Part shown: positions 61,167-64,000 of the stretch, in pieces | How the letters are laid out: every line of letters starts with the position of its first letter | Numbering within the stretch: position 1 is the stretch's first letter | Assembly (NCBI GenBank): GCA_016235125.1 | Contig: JACRLZ010000001.1 | Span: forward strand, 484,645 to 548,644 | Source: Sphingobacteriales bacterium | GTDB taxonomy: Bacteria > Bacteroidota > Bacteroidia > Chitinophagales > Chitinophagaceae | Direction of reading: 5' to 3' | DNA length: 64,000 nucleotides | Notes under the pieces: model-generated | Seen by the model: only the letters and a program-made list of their open reading frames with translations | Database searches by the model: none | Told to the model about the DNA's origin: nothing | Made by a program: the position numbers and the translations under genes

Positions 61167-62160
61167 CTGAGCGGATTCTGTAATAAACAACTGTTGATTC
61201 AACATTGCTGAGATTATCAGAAAAATTATAAGTAGTCATGTCACTTGCATTACCATAAGCAAATACCACCGCTGCATCATTGTAATTCGCACCGTCTGTG
61301 CTTCTTTCCACAACAAAATGACTGACATTTATTTCGCTGGCAGTCGTCCATCTCAGGTCAGCTTTATTATTATTACTGTTTAAGGTGGCCGTAAAAGAGG
61401 CGAACTTAACAGGGAGTGTGCTGACGGGAGAGGTAAATGTAAAATTCTTAAACCAAATGGCATGCATTCTTTGTGTACTGCCCGAAGAACCGGTAGTAGA
61501 AGCTCCTACCCTGATTGTAATTGTGTTCACATTCATGTAAACATTGGTGGTCATCAGGTCAGTAGCAGATGTATCAATGCCAGGATGATCAACTGTAACA
61601 CCTGTAAATTTTTTCCCCGTTGCATTTACATTGCTGACTGTTCCTGTTACGCTGGCTACAGACAGATTGGTAACATTCTCAAGTATATGATAGTTACTCT
61701 GGTAAAATGAATTAAACTCCCTCAGATTGCCATTGTCACCATCGATATCAAGACCCGTAGCATAAATATTGGCAAGTGATGACAAAGTGGAAGTGCCTTT
61801 ATTAACAAATCTGATCTCAAATTCTATCCACCAGCTGGAGGCGCTGCTGACACTGCCGTTATTATAACTCACCCGGGGCTGAAATGCCTTGTCAAAACCT
61901 GAACTGGTCAGGTCAAAATTTGACAGGGTAACCAAAACAGATGAACGGCCTTTAATGGTTACCAGTGCATCATGCGTGGCATCAATGGAAGGAAACCGAT
62001 AAATCGCATTATCAGCGCCGGATGATCCGTATTCCAGGCTTGAGTTTTTAAACTGGTATTCCTGCGCATTTACATTCATCACTGAAATTGTTATTACTGC
62101 AAAAAGTACAACTCTCAGTGAATTCAGTTTGGAGAGTAAAATTGTTTTCATTGTTTTCAA
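60883..62160 (-). CDS. T9SS-secreted protein with a conserved sorting domain
   Basis: 425 residues. Signal peptide MKTMKTILLSKLNSLRVVLFAVI, then a beta-rich domain of about 230 residues (NAIYRFPSIDATHDALVTIKGRSSVLVTLSNFDLTSSG, WWIEFEIRFVNKGTSTLSSLANIYATGLD landmarks). The linker LPVKFASFTATLNSNNNKADLRWTTA is the FN3-like module, then a T9SS type A sorting domain from VTFPNPVTSEVRITIPAN to TAQQKIIRQ. Its promoter is clear (62330-62360). Its 3' end is almost identical to that of the next gene, so the two are paralogues or one has been overwritten by gene conversion. Function unknown; surface or secreted. Confidence 0.92.
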   Translation of the reverse strand: MKTMKTILLSKLNSLRVVLFAVITISVMNVNAQEYQFKNSSLEYGSSGADNAIYRFPSIDATHDALVTIKGRSSVLVTLSNFDLTSSGFDKAFQPRVSYNNGSVSSASSWWIEFEIRFVNKGTSTLSSLANIYATGLDIDGDNGNLREFNSFYQSNYHILENVTNLSVASVTGTVSNVNATGKKFTGVTVDHPGIDTSATDLMTTNVYMNVNTITIRVGASTTGSSGSTQRMHAIWFKNFTFTSPVSTLPVKFASFTATLNSNNNKADLRWTTASEINVSHFVVERSTDGANYNDAAVVFAYGNASDMTTYNFSDNLSNVESTVVYYRIRSVDVDGKSMYSETRIIRISKQTDNAITIVTFPNPVTSEVRITIPANWQNKRVVYEVLNANGQVVKKTEMSNTSRGFYFVKVSCEGQTAQQKIIRQ

Positions 62161-62329
62161 TTTAAGGTTCCGGATAATTAAGGGTTGTTCTGCCGAACTT
62201 TCCTTCAGGCTACAATGAAAACCGACATGTGAGAGGCGAAACAGTGGGGGAGGTAATATCCCGTGATGTAATTAGTTTGTTTCATTGGTCGGATTACTTT
62301 GTTTTCTTAGGGATTGTTCGATTCTGACA

Positions 62330-62360
62330 CAAACATAATACGCAGTTATTTTACTTGCAA
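62330..62360 (-). promoter_or_regulatory. Promoter of the T9SS gene at 60883-62160
   Basis: TTG (62358-62360) and TATGTTTG (62330-62337) with a 20-base spacer on the minus strand. The same TATGTTTGTG sequence heads the TonB receptor promoter at 60785. The leader would be unusually long, about 160 bases. Confidence 0.65.
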
Positions 62361-62527
62361 GCTTTCCGTGAATTTTTTCGTAAGAAAAATAGTATTTTCT
62401 GTAGTATATCTACGATGACTATTGATTATCAATATTTCATTTTTTAATTGATCGTAGATTTCCCAATCATTATTTGAAAAATATACGAGTTGAAAAAAAT
62501 TTCTACTATATATACTTAACAACAAAA

Positions 62528-62557
62528 AAAAGCGAACCGACAAATCAGTTCGCTTTT
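62528..62557. terminator. Bidirectional terminator hairpin
   Basis: AAAAGCGAAC (62528-62537) pairs perfectly with GTTCGCTTTT (62548-62557). On the minus strand TTTTTTTTGTTG follows. It would end transcripts of the truncated T9SS gene upstream (63017) about 460 bases after its stop. Confidence 0.8.
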
Positions 62558-62578
62558 GCTCTTAAAAAGTTTCTTCCC

Positions 62579-62638
62579 CGACGAGTCTCCTCCGGCACGC
62601 CGGCTAAACTTTAGAAAAATCAGCGGAGGGACTCGTCG
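62579..62638. repeat. Large inverted repeat CGACGAGTC...GACTCGTCG
   Basis: CGACGAGTCTCCTCCG (62579-62594) and CGGAGGGACTCGTCG (62624-62638) pair with one bulged base over 15 positions. An inner CCGGC-AC-GCCGG hairpin (62592-62603) adds a second layer. It is non-coding. Confidence 0.8.
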
Positions 62639-62878
62639 CCTGCGAAAACCAGTTATACACCAGGTCATAACTATTGGTTTGCTCTATAAGAGGCAACCAT
62701 TTATGACATGTAAAAGTGATGAAGAATAATCCCCGGTTATATGGTATATCCCGGCGCACTGGCATTGCGTAATGGTTGTATTACATAGGGCCCAATGTCA
62801 GCTGCAACCGCACTAAACCACACATGGCCAGACATGTGCAGGAATAGATGAGTGAGGCGGAGACTCCGGGCGGGAAAA

Positions 62879-63189
62879 AAATATGCCGTCCCGCCAACAG
62901 GCAGGACGGCCGGAACCCCTCTCTATAGTTAATAAGTTATTGCCTGATGATTTTCTGCTGAGCTGTCTGGCCTTCACAGCTTACTTTGACAAAATAAAAG
63001 CCGCGGGATGTGTTACTCAATTCAGTACTTCATAAACAACTCTTTTATTCTGCCAGTTTGAAGGAATTGTTATGCGTACTTCTGAAGTTACCGGATTGGG
63101 AAAGGTTACAATCGTAATGGCATTATCCGTTTGCTTGCTTATCCGGATGATGCGGGTTTCAGAATACATGCTTTTACCATCCACGTCTA
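62879..63189. repeat. Direct repeat, copy B (3' part of the truncated T9SS gene and its flank)
   Basis: Matches copy A (60825-61166) except for about four substitutions and the absence of the 31 bases equivalent to 60966-60996. The shared non-coding flank shows that the duplication or conversion went beyond the reading frame. Confidence 0.95.
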
Positions 63190-64000
63190 CCTGACGAAGA
63201 CGATAATAAATAATTGACGAATTAATGTTAGCAATTTTATCAGAGTATTGATAATTTTGCTGTTCATTGGTATTTCCAACCGCAAACACCATACCTGCTT
63301 CATTAAAGGTAATTCCATCAATACTTCTTTCCACTATAAAGTGACTCGCATTCATTTCCTGAGCAGTAGTCCAGGTAAGATTTACCTTTGATTGATCCTG
63401 ACTTAATATTGCATTAAAAGAAATCAATTTTACGGGCAGGGGATTGGTAAGTGTTTGGCCGGTATTGCAGTTATTATTAATTGAAACAGGCGTCAGGAAA
63501 GCATTCATATACATCCTGATTCCATTGATTCCAATAACACCATCGCTAACTAAAAATTCATGATTACCAACATAGAAAACAAGACCACCTATGCCACTTT
63601 TCAGTTTAGAAACGCTAGCACCAATGGCAGAAGCATTTGCTCCGGTTCCTGTTGCATGATTATGTTCGTCATTGGCACCTGCAGCATTTATACTCCAGTT
63701 TTTAACACTGCCGTTATTACTTGCATTAAATGAGCCATGAAATTGTGAGAAACCAAGGTCCGGATTAGGGTATGACAAGGTTGTACCAACACCTGCATTT
63801 ACTGTCGTTATTCCGGTTGTGGTTTGAAATCTACCAAGTGAGTTATTTTCATAATTAATCACTGCAGCACATTGTGCTAAAAAATTCCCGCCATATTGTA
63901 CAAAAGTCTTTATTGCACTAATTGTTGCATTAACAACGGGACCTGTAACGTCATTATGTGGCTCAGAAGCAAAAGTGAAACATTTAGTTAGTAAATCACC
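63017..64000 (-). pseudogene. T9SS protein gene with sorting domain truncated by a 31-bp deletion; 5' end outside window
   Basis: The minus frame is open from the window edge (codon at 64000) to TGA at 63017, at least 327 residues; the GTG at 63862 is internal, since upstream codons still read as protein (KTFVQYGGNFLAQCAAVINY). The product resembles secreted proteins with a linker (LPVKLISFNAILSQDQSKVN) and a sorting domain starting VTFPNPVTSEVRITIPSN. After RVVYEVLN it stops. In the paralogue 37 further residues complete the sorting domain. They are lost here through a 31-base deletion between TTCAG repeats, which also shifts the frame. Export or anchoring by T9SS should fail or be altered, so I mark it as a likely pseudogene. 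Confidence 0.75.

Larger units (their letters stand above)
62161..63016. other. Gene-free region between the two T9SS paralogues
   Basis: 856 bases. From left to right it holds the leader and promoter of the gene at 62160, an AT-rich stretch with the arms TCTACGAT (62410-62417) and ATCGTAGA (about 62452-62459), a terminator (62528-62557), a large inverted repeat (62579-62638), a non-coding segment with two small palindromes (CACATGGCCAGACATGTG at 62821-62838 or so), and repeat copy B. A 65-codon frame at 62346-62543 is overlapped by the promoter and terminator and is not supported. Confidence 0.6.

Noticed and set aside
62346..62543. 65-codon minus-strand frame with a faint likeness to a LytTR domain end
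   Set aside because: Its start lies in the terminator stem and its end overlaps the promoter of the T9SS gene. The composition is AT-rich and no family pattern holds over more than 15 residues.
1..64000. tRNA and rRNA genes
   Set aside because: All intergenic stretches were scanned by eye for acceptor stems with CCA-like ends and the GTTCGAATC-type T-arm; none was convincing.

Overview
The window is a chromosomal stretch of a Bacteroidota bacterium, most likely Chitinophagaceae or a close relative. The signs are: large secreted proteins with type IX secretion (T9SS) C-terminal sorting domains, TonB-dependent receptors with carboxypeptidase-like plug extensions, SprB repeats, DUF5777, DUF3098 and DUF3108 proteins, the ftsX-DUF3098-uppP gene order, and promoters with the Bacteroidota TAnnTTTG -7 box. 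Base composition looks moderate (about 40% G+C by eye). No rRNA, tRNA, CRISPR array, prophage or transposase gene was seen.

Layout. 1-4974: two TonB receptors (the first cut by the window edge), a divergent ChaN-like iron-regulated protein and a His-rich metal-transporter-like membrane protein. 5069-5932: a YpfJ-type zinc peptidase. 6087-10829: a six-gene minus-strand operon of envelope proteins: three cytochrome-c-like lipoproteins (one fused to five SprB repeats), a DUF5777 barrel, a YceI-like protein and an OB-fold protein. Just upstream lie a small His/Asp-rich protein and a PchR-like AraC regulator with five clustered cysteines. This block is the best candidate for a little-described functional system. 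12560-25804: mostly housekeeping (lpxA, an ABC ATPase, alanine dehydrogenase, tsaE, copper ATPase, recQ, HerA-like ATPase, GroES-like protein, an orphan response regulator, ruvB). 25854-29978: a 1374-residue T9SS protein with three P-domain-like modules. 30280-45586: leuS, the ftsX-DUF3098-uppP cluster, an MFS transporter, TraB/GumN, a metallo-beta-lactamase-fold enzyme, DUF3108, an LPG-synthase-like flippase, ruvC, a HIT protein, greA and rsmA. 45695-51392: two more large T9SS proteins. 51681-55266: pdxA and an ABC-2 exporter operon with a LolA-like protein. 56272-60765: a TonB receptor followed by a TPR-like secreted protein, two membrane proteins and a winged-helix regulator. 60883-64000: two T9SS proteins with almost identical 3' ends, one of which has lost its sorting signal through a 31-bp deletion.

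Hidden structure. Short hairpin or low-complexity repeats occur between genes and also in frame inside genes. Examples are a CCTGCC/GGCAGG palindrome in a TonB receptor, a CCCGATAGC-type element in tsaE, AAACCTTAAAC-type repeats in copA, a 7-nt tandem repeat directly after the recQ start codon, and four different elements inside leuS. This resembles the in-frame palindromic elements known from Rickettsia and suggests ongoing insertion of small non-coding repeats into coding sequence.

Starts were moved inward wherever a signal peptide, the conserved family start or a promoter position argued for it. All family assignments come from reading the protein sequences without database searches.
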